Origin: JAUASV01 sp047605685
GTDB lineage: Bacteria > Actinomycetota > Actinomycetes > Actinomycetales > Microbacteriaceae
Direction of reading: 5' to 3'
DNA length: 64,000 nt
Assembly (NCBI GenBank): GCA_047605685.1
Contig: JASGFF010000003.1
Span: forward strand, 4,017-68,016
Shown here piece by piece: positions 50,822 to 60,174 of the stretch. Within the stretch, counting starts at the first letter, position 1, and each line of letters begins with the position of its first letter. Below the pieces are notes generated by a model, which was given only the letters and a program-made list of their open reading frames with translations, made no database searches and had not been told where the DNA came from. Position numbers and translations under genes: made by a program.

Positions 50822-50929
50822 TTTTACACTGCGGAAACGCGGTGGTCGGATCGCCGAAACACCCGGACGCGAACGGCCTCCGACCCCCGGCCTCGCTGTC
50901 ATCGAGCGTCGATTGCCTCGGGCGGCAGC

Positions 50930-50949
50930 ATGACGTATCGTTTCATCAT
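50930..50949. promoter_or_regulatory. LacI-type operator of the beta-helix gene
   Basis: ATGACGTATCGTTTCATCAT matches the site at 54813-54832 in 19 of 20 positions. The half-sites are arranged around a central CG, as for LacI/GalR proteins. The bases before it (GTCGATTGC about 20 bases upstream) are also shared, so the conserved unit is a whole promoter with the operator over the -10. Confidence 0.75.
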
Positions 50950-51189
50950 CCACGGACGAACCCCGCAGAGCAGCGGTGCGGACCCCCGTCAGATGCGAGA
51001 GACCACCATGACAACCCGCGTCCTTCTACGAGCCGCCGTGGGCGATTTCACGCTCGGTGGTGACGACAGGTCGCCGCTGGCATCGCCGAAGCGCGTCAGG
51101 ACGGTTAGCCCCCTGTCCGCCTCCCAGCCGCGCTGCAGGCAGACGAACTGCAGTCCTTCCACCATCCAACTGACAACGGAGTCATTGCC

Positions 51190-53589
51190 ATGCCAACTCA
51201 GAACCGACCAGCGGCGCTATCACCACTGCTGTCACGACGAGGCTTCCTGCGAACTGCCGGCGTCGTCGGCGGAGTGGTCGTCCTGACCAGCGCCCAGCGC
51301 CCCCTGCTGGCGAAAGCCGGCGTGTGCTTCACGACGATCCAGAACGCGATCGACAGTGCGTATCCCGGCGACGTGATCGAGGTGCCCGCTGGCGTGTACC
51401 ACGAGACCGTCTCTTTCGTGAGATCGGGTGAGCCCGGTCGACCGATCACCCTCAGGGCCGCGCCGGGTGCGCGCGTGCTGCTCGACGGAGCCGACCCCGA
51501 ACTGCAAGCCCCGAACTCGCGGTGGACTCTGCACGCGCCCGCCACCAGCGCGGCCCCGGCCGTCTACCGGGCACAGGTGCCGTTCGCCGGTGCCGAGCCC
51601 GACTACTCCATCGGCACGTGGGTGTCCCTCACCGACACCGATGGCCGACACGGCTGCGACCGGCTGTTGGCCGCCTACGCATCGGTGGAGGCGCTGCAGG
51701 AGTCGCGGGCGAGGGGCCAGGGAACCTATCGTGACGGTCAGGACGTGTACGTCAGCCTCGATGACGACCTCGACCCGAATGGCCTCGGGCTCAACGTCGG
51801 CGTCGCGCAATCCGTGATCGATCTCGCCGGGTACTCCCACATCCGGGTCCAAGGACTGGAGATCCGCAACGGCGGATGGGCCGGCATCTACCTGCCCGGC
51901 CCGGGTGAGCTCGAGCCGGATGAGCCCGTCAGCGACGAAGGCACGGTGATCCACGAAGACGTCCAGATCGTCGACGTCACCGTCCGCAACTGCTTCCGCC
52001 AGATCGCCGTGGGCGGCGCCTCGCACCTGTCGATCCATCGTGCCCGGCTCCTGTGCGGAACAGATCCGGACTGGGACTGGACGGGCTCCTACGTCGTCGG
52101 TGTCGGAGCGCACGCGAGCAAGGCCGACGCCCTCTCTCCCTGGCGAGGCTTCGGCATCCAGTTGACCCGGGTCAGCGACGGCGAGATCTCCGACTGCCTC
52201 GTGGCCGGGCACTGGGACGGGATGGGGCTCAAGCGCTGCACGCGCGTGGACGTGCACCACAACTCGGTGCACGACATCATGGACGACGCCGTCGAGCTCG
52301 AGTCGCCGGAGCAGTCCCACGTCAGGTACCACAGCAATCACCTCTGGGACGTCTTCCAGGGCATCAGCGTGACGGTCGACTATCCCGGCCCGATCCACGT
52401 GTTCCGCAACGTCGTCGAATCGACGCATCCACGGCGGCCGGGATCCACCTCGAGCCACAGCATCAAGAGCGGCCTGGATTCCGGGATCGGGCGGGCTGAG
52501 AACATCAAGTTCTACAACAACACGTTCGTCGCGGCCGACTCGTACAACCTCTGGGAGAAGCTCGACGACCCCGCCCCGAATCGCTGGCACGGATATGACT
52601 TCGTCAACAACGTCTTCTGGAGCGGCACGACCGTCGAGGGTCGGGGGAACTACAACTTCCGCGGCCGAGGTGCGGAGGATGCGGCCGACGACAACTACTG
52701 GGACTCGAACGTCTACAACCTCAGCACCCCGATCGCGCAAGCCCCTCTCGCGTGGTCGGAGAACGAGCTGACGGAGGTCAACGCCCCGTGGCCCGCGCAC
52801 GTCTCCACGGCGCCGGACGGGATCGTCTCGCTCGGCACCTTCGCGGTGCCCGCCAACGGTGGCGCCGTCGCCGGCACGGAGTACGCATTCACCTCGTCCG
52901 CGCTGGCGGAGTTCGTGGAGGCGGCGCGCATCGCCGGCCTGGAGACGATGACGGTCATCCTCCGCGAGACCACCAGTCAACCCGGTACCGTCAGTTTCGT
53001 CTCGAAGGAGGACGGAGACCTTTCAGCGACCTCGCTCCAGATCCAGACGGAGTCGGGCAGTGTCACCCTGCCGGAGCCCGCGGCCGACACCTACGTCTAC
53101 CGGCTCAAGGCGAGCGACGATCTGGGCGACGAGACCCGCGTCCATGTCCGGGGTACCGACAACTCTGATTCGCGGCGTTCTGCCTATGTCCGCTTCGATC
53201 TGCCCGAACTGGATGCGGCTGTCGTCGACGCCGCGGTCACCTTCCGGCTCGGATTCATCGGCGCAGGTCGCACCGAATCGACCATCGAGGTCTATGCGCT
53301 CGCCGTCGACTTCGTGCCGTCGCCTGCGGAGCCTGGTGCGCTCACGATGGCCGATCTGGCGGACAGCTTCGTGACGTTCACGACGCCCACACGCGAGACA
53401 CCGAGGGACCTTCGTCTCATTGCCGGTTCCGTGCTGGTGGGCTCGGGATCGCAGTACCCGCAGGAGGTCGAGTGGCCGGATGACCTCGACCTGACGGGAC
53501 TGGAGCCCGACCGCGGTGCCTGGCAGTCGGGGCTGGCGTCCCAGCGCATCGGCGCCCCCGCCGACGTGCTCGACGCCGCGTCCCGATAG
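51190..53589 (+). CDS. Secreted right-handed beta-helix protein, putative polysaccharide-acting enzyme
   Basis: A 799-residue protein exported by the Tat route (LLSRRGFLRTAGVVGG signal). Residues about 45-500 form a right-handed parallel beta-helix (TIQNAIDSAYPGDVIEVPAGVYHE start motif, repeated N-N-x-[FV] turns such as VHHNSVHDIMDDAVELES and ENIKFYNNTFVAADSYN), the fold of pectate lyases and related polysaccharide lyases or hydrolases. A C-terminal region near 645-760 (DSRRSAYVRFDLPEL) resembles DNRLRE-type wall domains. ATG 51190 follows GGAG. The LacI operator and downstream importer suggest it degrades the polymer that feeds them. The catalytic class is not evident. Confidence 0.8.
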   Translation: MPTQNRPAALSPLLSRRGFLRTAGVVGGVVVLTSAQRPLLAKAGVCFTTIQNAIDSAYPGDVIEVPAGVYHETVSFVRSGEPGRPITLRAAPGARVLLDGADPELQAPNSRWTLHAPATSAAPAVYRAQVPFAGAEPDYSIGTWVSLTDTDGRHGCDRLLAAYASVEALQESRARGQGTYRDGQDVYVSLDDDLDPNGLGLNVGVAQSVIDLAGYSHIRVQGLEIRNGGWAGIYLPGPGELEPDEPVSDEGTVIHEDVQIVDVTVRNCFRQIAVGGASHLSIHRARLLCGTDPDWDWTGSYVVGVGAHASKADALSPWRGFGIQLTRVSDGEISDCLVAGHWDGMGLKRCTRVDVHHNSVHDIMDDAVELESPEQSHVRYHSNHLWDVFQGISVTVDYPGPIHVFRNVVESTHPRRPGSTSSHSIKSGLDSGIGRAENIKFYNNTFVAADSYNLWEKLDDPAPNRWHGYDFVNNVFWSGTTVEGRGNYNFRGRGAEDAADDNYWDSNVYNLSTPIAQAPLAWSENELTEVNAPWPAHVSTAPDGIVSLGTFAVPANGGAVAGTEYAFTSSALAEFVEAARIAGLETMTVILRETTSQPGTVSFVSKEDGDLSATSLQIQTESGSVTLPEPAADTYVYRLKASDDLGDETRVHVRGTDNSDSRRSAYVRFDLPELDAAVVDAAVTFRLGFIGAGRTESTIEVYALAVDFVPSPAEPGALTMADLADSFVTFTTPTRETPRDLRLIAGSVLVGSGSQYPQEVEWPDDLDLTGLEPDRGAWQSGLASQRIGAPADVLDAASR

Positions 53590-53670
53590 GCGGCTCGGGA
53601 TTCGCAGACCGTCTCCCGCGGTGACGAGGGGCTCCGGGCGGTGGTCGTCGGGAACGGCCAAGAGCCGCCT

Positions 53671-54660
53671 TCAGAGGGGCTCGGCGGTGCTGCCTCTGCG
53701 CACGAGCTCGTTGGGGACGTCCGTTATCACGCCGTAGTTCGACTCGTCCCCCGTGATGGCGACCCGAGCCGCGCGTGCGCCGAGCTCGTAGAGCGGTGTG
53801 CGCACGCTCGTGAGCGCCGGGCGGATGTAGGCGGCGAACTCGAAGTCGTTGATCGATACAACCGACAGCTCCCTGGGTATCGAGATCGCCGCATCCGCGG
53901 CGGCCGCGACCACACCGATCGCCGTCGTGCCCGTGCAGACGACGACCGCCGTCGGCCGTGGATCGAGCCTCGTGAGCTGCGCGATGACCGGACCACCGCT
54001 CTCGTATCCGAACGGGCACTCGATGCTGATCGCCCGCAGATTCGCCGCCGCGATCGTGTCTGCATACCCGTTGTAGCGACGCTGCAAGGCCACGGTGTCA
54101 GTGCGTCCAGCCCAGGCGATGTGGCGGTGACCGAGCTCGATCAGGTGCCTGGTCGCCATCGCTGCCGCACCGTAGTTGTCGATCGAGACCCACGGGCCGC
54201 CCGGCTCGCCCGTCTCCTCCATGGCGATGACCGGTCGGGGGTGTTGCTTGAGCGCCTCGCGCAACTCATCGGTGATCGCTCTGAGCGTGTGGACGACGAC
54301 GCCGTCGACCGAGCCGTCAACGAGGAGCTGAGAGAGGAGATTCGTGCTTGCGGGCGACCACTCGGCGCCGTTGATGAGAATGGTCTTGCCCAGACTGGCT
54401 GCCGAGACGGTAAATCCGAGAACGGCCTCATGGAGCGTTGGATTGTCCAATTTGTGGAGCACAAGGGCAAGGCGCCTGGTCTCCTGTCTCCGCAGTGCCC
54501 GTGCGGCGGCGTTCGGGATGTACCCGGTCTCCGTGATGACGGTCTCAATCCTCGCCCGCGTCTTCGCGGATACCCGAGTGTGGTCAGAGCCATTGATGAC
54601 TGCCGACACCGCAGCGATGGAGACTCCCGCCGCCTCCGCGATCGCTCGGATTGTTGGCAT
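53671..54660 (-). CDS. LacI-family transcriptional regulator
   Basis: A 329-residue repressor: the helix-turn-helix TIRAIAEAAGVSIAAVSAVINGSDHTRVS with hinge TGYIPNAAARALRR, then a periplasmic-binding-protein-like effector domain (SIDNYGAAAMATRHLIELGHRHIAWAGR, VVSINDFEFAAYIRPALTSVRTPLYELG). It lies between the beta-helix gene and the ABC importer genes, both of which carry the same 20-bp CG-centred operator. It probably represses the locus until a sugar or acidic-sugar ligand binds. The two targets are about 3.9 kb apart, which allows looping. Confidence 0.93.
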   Translation of the reverse strand: MPTIRAIAEAAGVSIAAVSAVINGSDHTRVSAKTRARIETVITETGYIPNAAARALRRQETRRLALVLHKLDNPTLHEAVLGFTVSAASLGKTILINGAEWSPASTNLLSQLLVDGSVDGVVVHTLRAITDELREALKQHPRPVIAMEETGEPGGPWVSIDNYGAAAMATRHLIELGHRHIAWAGRTDTVALQRRYNGYADTIAAANLRAISIECPFGYESGGPVIAQLTRLDPRPTAVVVCTGTTAIGVVAAAADAAISIPRELSVVSINDFEFAAYIRPALTSVRTPLYELGARAARVAITGDESNYGVITDVPNELVRRGSTAEPL

Positions 54661-54812
54661 CCGGTCAGTCTACGGTTCGACTCGTGCTTGCGCCGCTGAC
54701 AAGCGGAACGGCGGCGACGCCGGAGCGGGTCGTGACCCCCGGGCCCTGCCGGAGACGAACGGTGGACCGTTACCTCGTTGTGACCGAGTGTCGATTGCGC
54801 GGGGTGGCCGCG

Positions 54813-54832
54813 ATGACGTATCGTTTCGTCAT
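54813..54832. promoter_or_regulatory. LacI-type operator of the ABC importer operon
   Basis: ATGACGTATCGTTTCGTCAT: outer ATGACG/CGTCAT arms are perfectly inverted around a CG-centred core. It is identical to the beta-helix site except for one base. GTCGATTGC is again found about 20 bases upstream, and TATCGT inside it may be the -10. Confidence 0.78.
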
Positions 54833-54885
54833 ACGGGCTCGCGCCACGCACGACCCGCCATTCAAAGACGAAGAGGAGCACGACG

Positions 54886-56274
54886 ATGTGTCCACGACAA
54901 CTCCCAGCCGCACAGACTGCCCACCCCCGAGCAGTTTCACGGCGGCGTCTCAGACGAGCGATGGCCGTCCTCCCGGCGGCAGCGCTCATCGTCTCTCTCG
55001 CGGGTTGCGCCTCGGGCACCGGTGACGAATCCGTGGAGGGCGCGAAGGTCACCGTCTGGTTGCAGACCGGAGGCACCCTCGAGGCGACCAAGAGCTTTCT
55101 GGAGTCCTGGTCGGAGAGCAACTCGTACGGGATCGACGTCGAGGTGGTCGAGAACGCGGCTGACAGCTACGCCGAGACCCTGGGGCTCGCTCTCAAGACG
55201 GGGAAGGGGCCGGATGTCTTCGAAGCCACCGGAACCGAAGAGCTGATCGAGGCGGGCTACCTGCTCGGTCTGAAGGATCTGGTGTCGGAGGAGACTCAGG
55301 AGGCGTACGGCGACGTCCTCGTGGGGCCGAACCCGGTGGCGACGGCAGACGACTTCTACGCGATACCGCTTTCCACCAACACGATCCGACTCGCCTACAA
55401 CAAGGACCTGTTCGAAGAGGCCGGGCTTGACCCCGAGAACCCTCCGACGACCCTCTCGGAGGTCGAGGAAGCGTGCGCGGCGATCGTCGACAGCACCGAC
55501 GCCTACTGCTACGGGTTGCCGCTGAAGTGGTCGAGCTGGGCGAGTTGGCAGGCCGACCCGATCGTGCAGAACACCGACGCCACGCTCTCGATCCCGGCAG
55601 CGTTCAACCGCTCGACGGAGGAATTCGAGTTCGACCGTTTCGTGCCTCTGGTCCAGTTCTACCGGGACCTGTACGAGAACGAATGGCTGTACCCCGGCGC
55701 GACGTCGCTCGACAACGACACCATGCGTGCGGCTTTCGCCAACGGCGAGGTCGGGATGTTCGTCTCGGCCGCGTGGGATGTCGCCACTGTCAATGACCAG
55801 TTCGGCGCGACGATCGACTGGGGTGCGGCCGCCGTGCCCGTTCCCGACGGTGAGACGAGCGTGCGCTCGATCATGAACATCGGCAAGCCGTTCGGCGTGA
55901 ATGCCGCCACGTCGAACGCGACCGCCGCTGCGATCGTCCTGGAGCAGATAGCCGGAGCGACGCTGGGCGAGCAGCTCGCCGAAAGCGGTGCGATCTTCCC
56001 GCTGCGCACCGACGTTGCGGCCGCGATCGACCCGGCCACCATGTCAGCGCCCTACGCGGACTACGTCATCTCGTCCACGGACGTCCAGCGGCAGACGTCG
56101 CCCGTACTGGAGCTCGAGCTCCAGGGCGACACGTACGATCAGGTGATCGCGCAGCTGATAATCGGCGACGGAGACATCGCCTCCGCTCTGGCCGAAGTCG
56201 AAGAGCGCTACAACGCCGCGTGGGAGAGCGCGGTCGACAGCGGTCTGGTCGATGAGTCTCAGTTCGTCTACTGA
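54886..56274 (+). CDS. Sugar ABC transporter substrate-binding lipoprotein
   Basis: A 462-residue CUT1 binding protein. The N-terminus is long and basic (SRRRLRRAMAVLPAAA) with lipobox LIVSLAGC near residue 41. The mature domain shows KVTVWLQTGGTLEATK, GKGPDVFEATGTEEL, FYAIPLSTNTIRLAYNKDLF and NGEVGMFVSAAWD, all typical. GAGGAG lies seven bases before ATG 54886. It is the first gene of the LacI-controlled operon. The ligand is unknown; the downstream enzymes suggest an oligosaccharide with acidic or modified sugars. Confidence 0.93.
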   Translation: MCPRQLPAAQTAHPRAVSRRRLRRAMAVLPAAALIVSLAGCASGTGDESVEGAKVTVWLQTGGTLEATKSFLESWSESNSYGIDVEVVENAADSYAETLGLALKTGKGPDVFEATGTEELIEAGYLLGLKDLVSEETQEAYGDVLVGPNPVATADDFYAIPLSTNTIRLAYNKDLFEEAGLDPENPPTTLSEVEEACAAIVDSTDAYCYGLPLKWSSWASWQADPIVQNTDATLSIPAAFNRSTEEFEFDRFVPLVQFYRDLYENEWLYPGATSLDNDTMRAAFANGEVGMFVSAAWDVATVNDQFGATIDWGAAAVPVPDGETSVRSIMNIGKPFGVNAATSNATAAAIVLEQIAGATLGEQLAESGAIFPLRTDVAAAIDPATMSAPYADYVISSTDVQRQTSPVLELELQGDTYDQVIAQLIIGDGDIASALAEVEERYNAAWESAVDSGLVDESQFVY

Positions 56275-56280
56275 TGGCGT

Positions 56281-56314
56281 GACGGGCTGGCCGCCGATCG
56301 CCGGCCAGCCCGTC
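56281..56314 (+). promoter_or_regulatory. Intercistronic hairpin after the binding-protein gene
   Basis: GACGGGCTGGCCG and its exact 13-bp complement CGGCCAGCCCGTC enclose eight bases, seven bases after the binding-protein stop and 19 bases before the permease start. Such hairpins usually protect or partly terminate the message, giving more binding protein than permease. Confidence 0.75.
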
Positions 56315-56332
56315 GTCTGCAAGGGAGAAGCG

Positions 56333-57367
56333 ATGACCGACGTTGGTTCGTCGCAGGCCGCCGACACTCTTTCGCCGGCCGCACACTTCGACCCGACTTC
56401 CGCCGCCCGGGATCGACGGAGATCCGGCGGCTGGAGAGCCCGTGAACGGCGGCTGGCCGGGGCAGTCGGCTCCGTCGCACTGCTGCCCTTCGCCGGGTTC
56501 GCGCTCGTGCCGGTCGCCTATGTCCTCGTGATCAGCTTCACGCGGTACAACGGGGTGAGGGACCCCACCTGGGTCGGCCTGCACAACTACCAGCTCGCCT
56601 TCGCCGACTCGAGCTGGTGGCTGTCGGTGGTCAACACCCTGGTGCTGGCCGCGGGCTCGATCGCCATCGAGCTTCCCCTGTCGCTGCTTCTTGCCGTGCT
56701 GTTGAACCGCGCGGTGCGATGGACTTCCGGCTTTCGCACCATCTTCTTCCTCCCCCACGTCATCTCGATCGCCGTGATGGGCGTGATCTTCTACTTCATC
56801 CTGCGCCCGATCAACGGCATCCTGAACGGGCTGCTGAAGGGGATCGGCGTTATCTCTGCAGACGTCGACTGGCTGGGGTCGGGCCTGACCGCGATGGCCG
56901 CGCTCGTTCTCGTTTCGGTGTGGTCGGGATTCGGCATCAACACGATCTTCTTCCTGGTCGGCCTGCAGACCATTCCTCGTGACGTCTATGAGAGCGCGAG
57001 CCTCGACGGGGCCAGCGGCTGGCAGCAGTTCAGAACCATCACCCTTCCTCTGCTCACGCCGATCCTGCGCATCGTCGTGATGCTGTCGATCGTGTTCTCG
57101 CTACGGTCGTTCGACCTGGTCAAAACGCTGACCAATGGCGGCCCGGCAGGCAGTACCCAGGTGATGTTCACCTACCTGTTCGGGTACTTCTTCAGTCTCG
57201 ACCGAGGATCCCAGTACGGCTACGCGTCGGCGCTCGCAGTGATTGCGAGCATCGTCATCGCGATCGTCTCGCTCCTGTACCTCGCGCTTAGTCGGGCGAA
57301 TGAGAGGCGTCCGGCGTCCGCCGGCTCTCGACACGGCGTGCGCCGGCGGAATGGAGAGAGCGCATGA
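56333..57367 (+). CDS. Sugar ABC transporter permease, MalF type
   Basis: A 344-residue permease with an N-terminal cytoplasmic tail, six helices, and the EAA loop YESASLDGASGWQQFRTITLP near residue 220. The NGGPAGSTQVMFTYLFGYFF segment near 265 is characteristic of MalF/UgpA. ATG 56333 is chosen because GGGAG precedes it; an earlier in-frame ATG lies inside the preceding gene. Its end overlaps the second permease by four bases. Confidence 0.93.
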   Translation: MTDVGSSQAADTLSPAAHFDPTSAARDRRRSGGWRARERRLAGAVGSVALLPFAGFALVPVAYVLVISFTRYNGVRDPTWVGLHNYQLAFADSSWWLSVVNTLVLAAGSIAIELPLSLLLAVLLNRAVRWTSGFRTIFFLPHVISIAVMGVIFYFILRPINGILNGLLKGIGVISADVDWLGSGLTAMAALVLVSVWSGFGINTIFFLVGLQTIPRDVYESASLDGASGWQQFRTITLPLLTPILRIVVMLSIVFSLRSFDLVKTLTNGGPAGSTQVMFTYLFGYFFSLDRGSQYGYASALAVIASIVIAIVSLLYLALSRANERRPASAGSRHGVRRRNGESA

Positions 57368-58251
57368 TGGCCCTCCGTAAACCGGCAGGAGAACGAGGCG
57401 TGCGCAGCTACCGTCTGCAGCGGAGAGCGGGGGACTGGGCAACGCGCGCGGTTCTGACAGTGGTCGGGGTGGCCGTCCTATTCCCCTTCGTGTATGCGTT
57501 CTTCGCGTCCTTGAAACCGCTGCCCGAGATGCTCGCCAGTGGAGCGAGGCTGCTACCGCAGGAGTGGACCCTCGACAACTACTTCCGCGCCTGGGAGCAG
57601 GCCGGGTTCAGCCAGTACTTCCAGAACTCGCTGATCGTCGTCGTGGGCGTCACGACCCTCGACATCGTGATCGCGTCATTGCTGGGCTATCTGCTCGGCA
57701 GGAACCTCATGCCTTTCGGCCGAGCGATCCAAGCCGTGATGGCCGCTACGCTGTTCGTCGGCCTGGGCACTGCCACGCTCTTTCCGCGCTATGTGATCGC
57801 GTCCGCGCTCGGCATCGACAACCTCGTAGGGGTGGTCCTGGTCGAGGTGTCGGGGCTCACCGTGATCCATGTATTCCTCGCGCGCGCGTTCGTCTCGACG
57901 CTTCCGGTGGAGCTGGAGGATGCTGCGCGGGTCGACGGCAACGGCTTGATCGGGACCTACCGCCACATCGTGCTCCCGCTGATGCGTCCGATCCTGTTCA
58001 CGGTGGGGATTCTCGCGTTCGAGGCATCCTGGAACAGCTTCCAGATCCCCTACGTGTTCACGCTCGCCTCGCCCGAGCTGCGCACGCTCGTGGTCGGCGT
58101 CTTCGCTCTTCGCAGCACGGAAGACGGCGCTCAGGCGTACGACCTCATGCTCGCCGGCGCGATGCTGATCATCATCCCCGTGACGGTCGTGTTCCTGCTG
58201 TTTCAGAAGCGCTTCATAGCGGGAATGACCGAGGGGAGCGTCAAGGGATGA
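57364..58251 (+). CDS. Sugar ABC transporter permease, MalG type
   Basis: A 295-residue permease with six helices. Its EAA loop is ELEDAARVDGNGLIGTYRHIVLP near residue 182, and KRFIAGMTEGSVKG ends the protein as in MalG-type subunits. The ATGATG at 57364 allows either Met as the start; the first overlaps the previous stop. No ATPase gene is in the operon. Confidence 0.93.
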   Translation: MMALRKPAGERGVRSYRLQRRAGDWATRAVLTVVGVAVLFPFVYAFFASLKPLPEMLASGARLLPQEWTLDNYFRAWEQAGFSQYFQNSLIVVVGVTTLDIVIASLLGYLLGRNLMPFGRAIQAVMAATLFVGLGTATLFPRYVIASALGIDNLVGVVLVEVSGLTVIHVFLARAFVSTLPVELEDAARVDGNGLIGTYRHIVLPLMRPILFTVGILAFEASWNSFQIPYVFTLASPELRTLVVGVFALRSTEDGAQAYDLMLAGAMLIIIPVTVVFLLFQKRFIAGMTEGSVKG

Positions 58252-58892
58252 AGCACCTGCTCGGAACGGAGTCGGTGGCGTACCGGGCTCTCGCGTTCGC
58301 CAGCAACGGTGCGTGGATCACGGTGCTGTGGCTCGTCACTTCGCTCCCGCTGCTCACGGCCGTGATGTCCGCCACCGGGCTTCACGACGCGGCGGCTGCG
58401 CTGTCTCGTGGTGAGCGATATGGATGTCGCGAGTTCGGACGGGCGCTCTGGCACGCTCGCCGGGACGGCTTGGCGTGGGGGGCCGTCCTCGTCGCAGCCT
58501 GGGCTGCTTGCATCGCGGCGCTGACCGGCGTCGGGGCTGCACCTCTCGCCGCCGGGGCGCTCCTGGTCGTCGTCGTGATGCTGATCATTGTGACCTCGGT
58601 CGCTCCGCTGGCCATCTTGAGCGGCCGCACTGGCCTCGGTGCGGGGCGCGCGATGCTGCTCATGGTGTCGTCCCGTCCCGGCCGGTGCACGCTCGTCGGC
58701 CTCCTCTGGATCGGTGTGGCTGCCGGAGTGATCTTCATGCCGTTCCAGTTCGCGGTGCTCGTCGTGCTTCTCGCCCCGATGGCTGTCGCGACCGTCGCGG
58801 TGCGCCTGCTCGTCGCGCCAGACCGCGGACCGGCATCGTCCGCCGTCGCGCTGCACACGACCGCCTCGGCTACACCGACAGGACCCCGATGA
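58248..58892 (+). CDS. DUF624 (YesL-like) membrane protein
   Basis: A 214-residue protein with about five hydrophobic helices. ITVLWLVTSLPLLTAVMSATGLHDA and CREFGRALWHARRDG match the DUF624 family, named from YesL of the Bacillus rhamnogalacturonan locus and usually found beside CUT1 sugar importers. Its role is undefined; a helper for transport or membrane assembly is suggested by position. ATG 58248 overlaps the permease stop, and its own stop overlaps the next gene. Confidence 0.85.
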   Translation: MKHLLGTESVAYRALAFASNGAWITVLWLVTSLPLLTAVMSATGLHDAAAALSRGERYGCREFGRALWHARRDGLAWGAVLVAAWAACIAALTGVGAAPLAAGALLVVVVMLIIVTSVAPLAILSGRTGLGAGRAMLLMVSSRPGRCTLVGLLWIGVAAGVIFMPFQFAVLVVLLAPMAVATVAVRLLVAPDRGPASSAVALHTTASATPTGPR

Positions 58893-60118
58893 CCGCCGCC
58901 GCCGCTCGACCCTCGGTTCTTCTCCTCACCGGATGGAACTTCTACAACATCGGTGACATCTCGCACACCCCGGGATTCCTCCGGATTCTGGAGCGGACGT
59001 TCCCCGAAGCGCGCGTGACGGTTCTCGCCGCGACATATCCAGACGAGCTTGCCTCCTACCTGCGCGAGCGGTTCGGTGACATCACCGTTCTGCCGATGGA
59101 GTTCCTTGCGGGACACGCCCTGTCCGCGGAGATGATCGCAGCGTTCGAGGGCGCCGACGCCGTCGTGCTCAACTCGGGCATGACCCTGTCGTTCGGGTAT
59201 TACGGCCTCGACTGGGAGAAATACCTCCACCGCATCCTCGCCTTCCTGTATGCCCGTGAGCGGGGAATCCCGTACGGCGTGTGGGCGCATTCCTTCGACC
59301 GCATCGACCCTCCCGCCGACATCCTCTATCGCGACGTCCTCGGCAGGGCGGAGTTCCTCTATACACGCGACTCGCGATCGCTCGCTCTCCTGGCAGACCG
59401 GGGAGTGCGCGCGCCACGTCAAGGGTTCTGCCCTGACAGCGGCTTCGGATTCGATCTTCGAGACGACGTCGGCGCGCGACAGTTCCTCGCCGAACACGGC
59501 CTTCGGGCGGGCGAGTTCCTCACCTACGTCCCCCGGCTCGACATTCACCGATTCCGCACGGACGGCCGGGAACAGGAGCATGCCCGGCAGGCACGCGAGC
59601 TGATCACCCGCTGGGTCCAGCGGACCGACCGTGGCGTGCTCATCGCCCACGAGACGATCAGCGACGTCGCCGCCGCGAAGGAGATGATCCTCGAGCAGCT
59701 CGATCCCGCGATCCGGACGCGGGTCGTCTATCAGCCGGAGTACTGGCTTCCGGATCGCTGCCAGTCCATTTTCGCGGCCTCTCGCCTGGTGATCAGCGCC
59801 GAGATGCACTCGGTGATCCTCGGTATCGCCGCGGGCACCCCGGCCCTGCACCCCTACTTCGCCGAGGCGGGCCTGAAGCAGTGGATGCTCGAGGATCTCG
59901 GCGTCGGCGACTGGATGTTCGACATGGACGAAGACGGGGCCGATCGCATCCTGGAGAAGGCGTGCGAGATATCAGCAGACAACGAGGTGGCGCGTCGCCG
60001 AGCCGCGGAGACGGCCCGGCGTGCGCGTGAGCTGCAGGCGCAGCGAGCCTCATCCCTGCGGGAGCTGGCGCACGCGCACGCGGCCGTCCGTCTCGCGGCG
60101 GCAGACGCGGTGCTCTGA
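58889..60118 (+). CDS. Polysaccharide pyruvyltransferase-family protein
   Basis: A 409-residue member of the polysaccharide pyruvyltransferase family (WcaK/CsaB-like). Landmarks are VLLLTGWNFYNIGDISHTPGF at the N-terminus, VVLNSGMTLSFGYYGLDWEKYL, GIPYGVWAHSFDRI, and the C-terminal ASRLVISAEMHSVILGIAAGTPALH, which carries the conserved Arg and His in this family. Known members add ketal-pyruvate to cell-wall or exopolysaccharide sugars. An ABC importer and sugar-catabolic genes surround it, which is an unexpected context. It could modify a surface glycan, or act on the imported glycan in a new way. Confidence 0.85.
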   Translation: MTAAAARPSVLLLTGWNFYNIGDISHTPGFLRILERTFPEARVTVLAATYPDELASYLRERFGDITVLPMEFLAGHALSAEMIAAFEGADAVVLNSGMTLSFGYYGLDWEKYLHRILAFLYARERGIPYGVWAHSFDRIDPPADILYRDVLGRAEFLYTRDSRSLALLADRGVRAPRQGFCPDSGFGFDLRDDVGARQFLAEHGLRAGEFLTYVPRLDIHRFRTDGREQEHARQARELITRWVQRTDRGVLIAHETISDVAAAKEMILEQLDPAIRTRVVYQPEYWLPDRCQSIFAASRLVISAEMHSVILGIAAGTPALHPYFAEAGLKQWMLEDLGVGDWMFDMDEDGADRILEKACEISADNEVARRRAAETARRARELQAQRASSLRELAHAHAAVRLAAADAVL

Positions 60119-60174
60119 CCCGTCCGCTCGCCGCGACGGACCCATCCGGAGGCGGTCGGCACACCGCGGCCGCG

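Larger units (their letters stand above)
50681..51189. other. 509-bp divergent control region
   Basis: This gap separates the peptide operon (minus) from the beta-helix gene (plus). It contains a perfect palindrome at 50802-50821, an AT-rich stretch at 50800-50830, and the LacI-type operator at 50930-50949. From there to ATG 51190 (about 240 bases) lies a long 5' leader with no gene I can support and no obvious terminator. Confidence 0.6.

Noticed and set aside
50930..51286. ORF beginning MTYRF at the LacI operator, with a similar one at 54813
   Set aside because: The shared MTYRF start comes from the conserved operator DNA itself. The two translations diverge at once and show no coding character.
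53588..53670. AGGCGGCTC/GAGCCGCCT inverted repeat between the beta-helix and lacI genes as a terminator
   Set aside because: The arms are only 9 bp and 65 bases apart, with no T-run, so this is not a convincing terminator.
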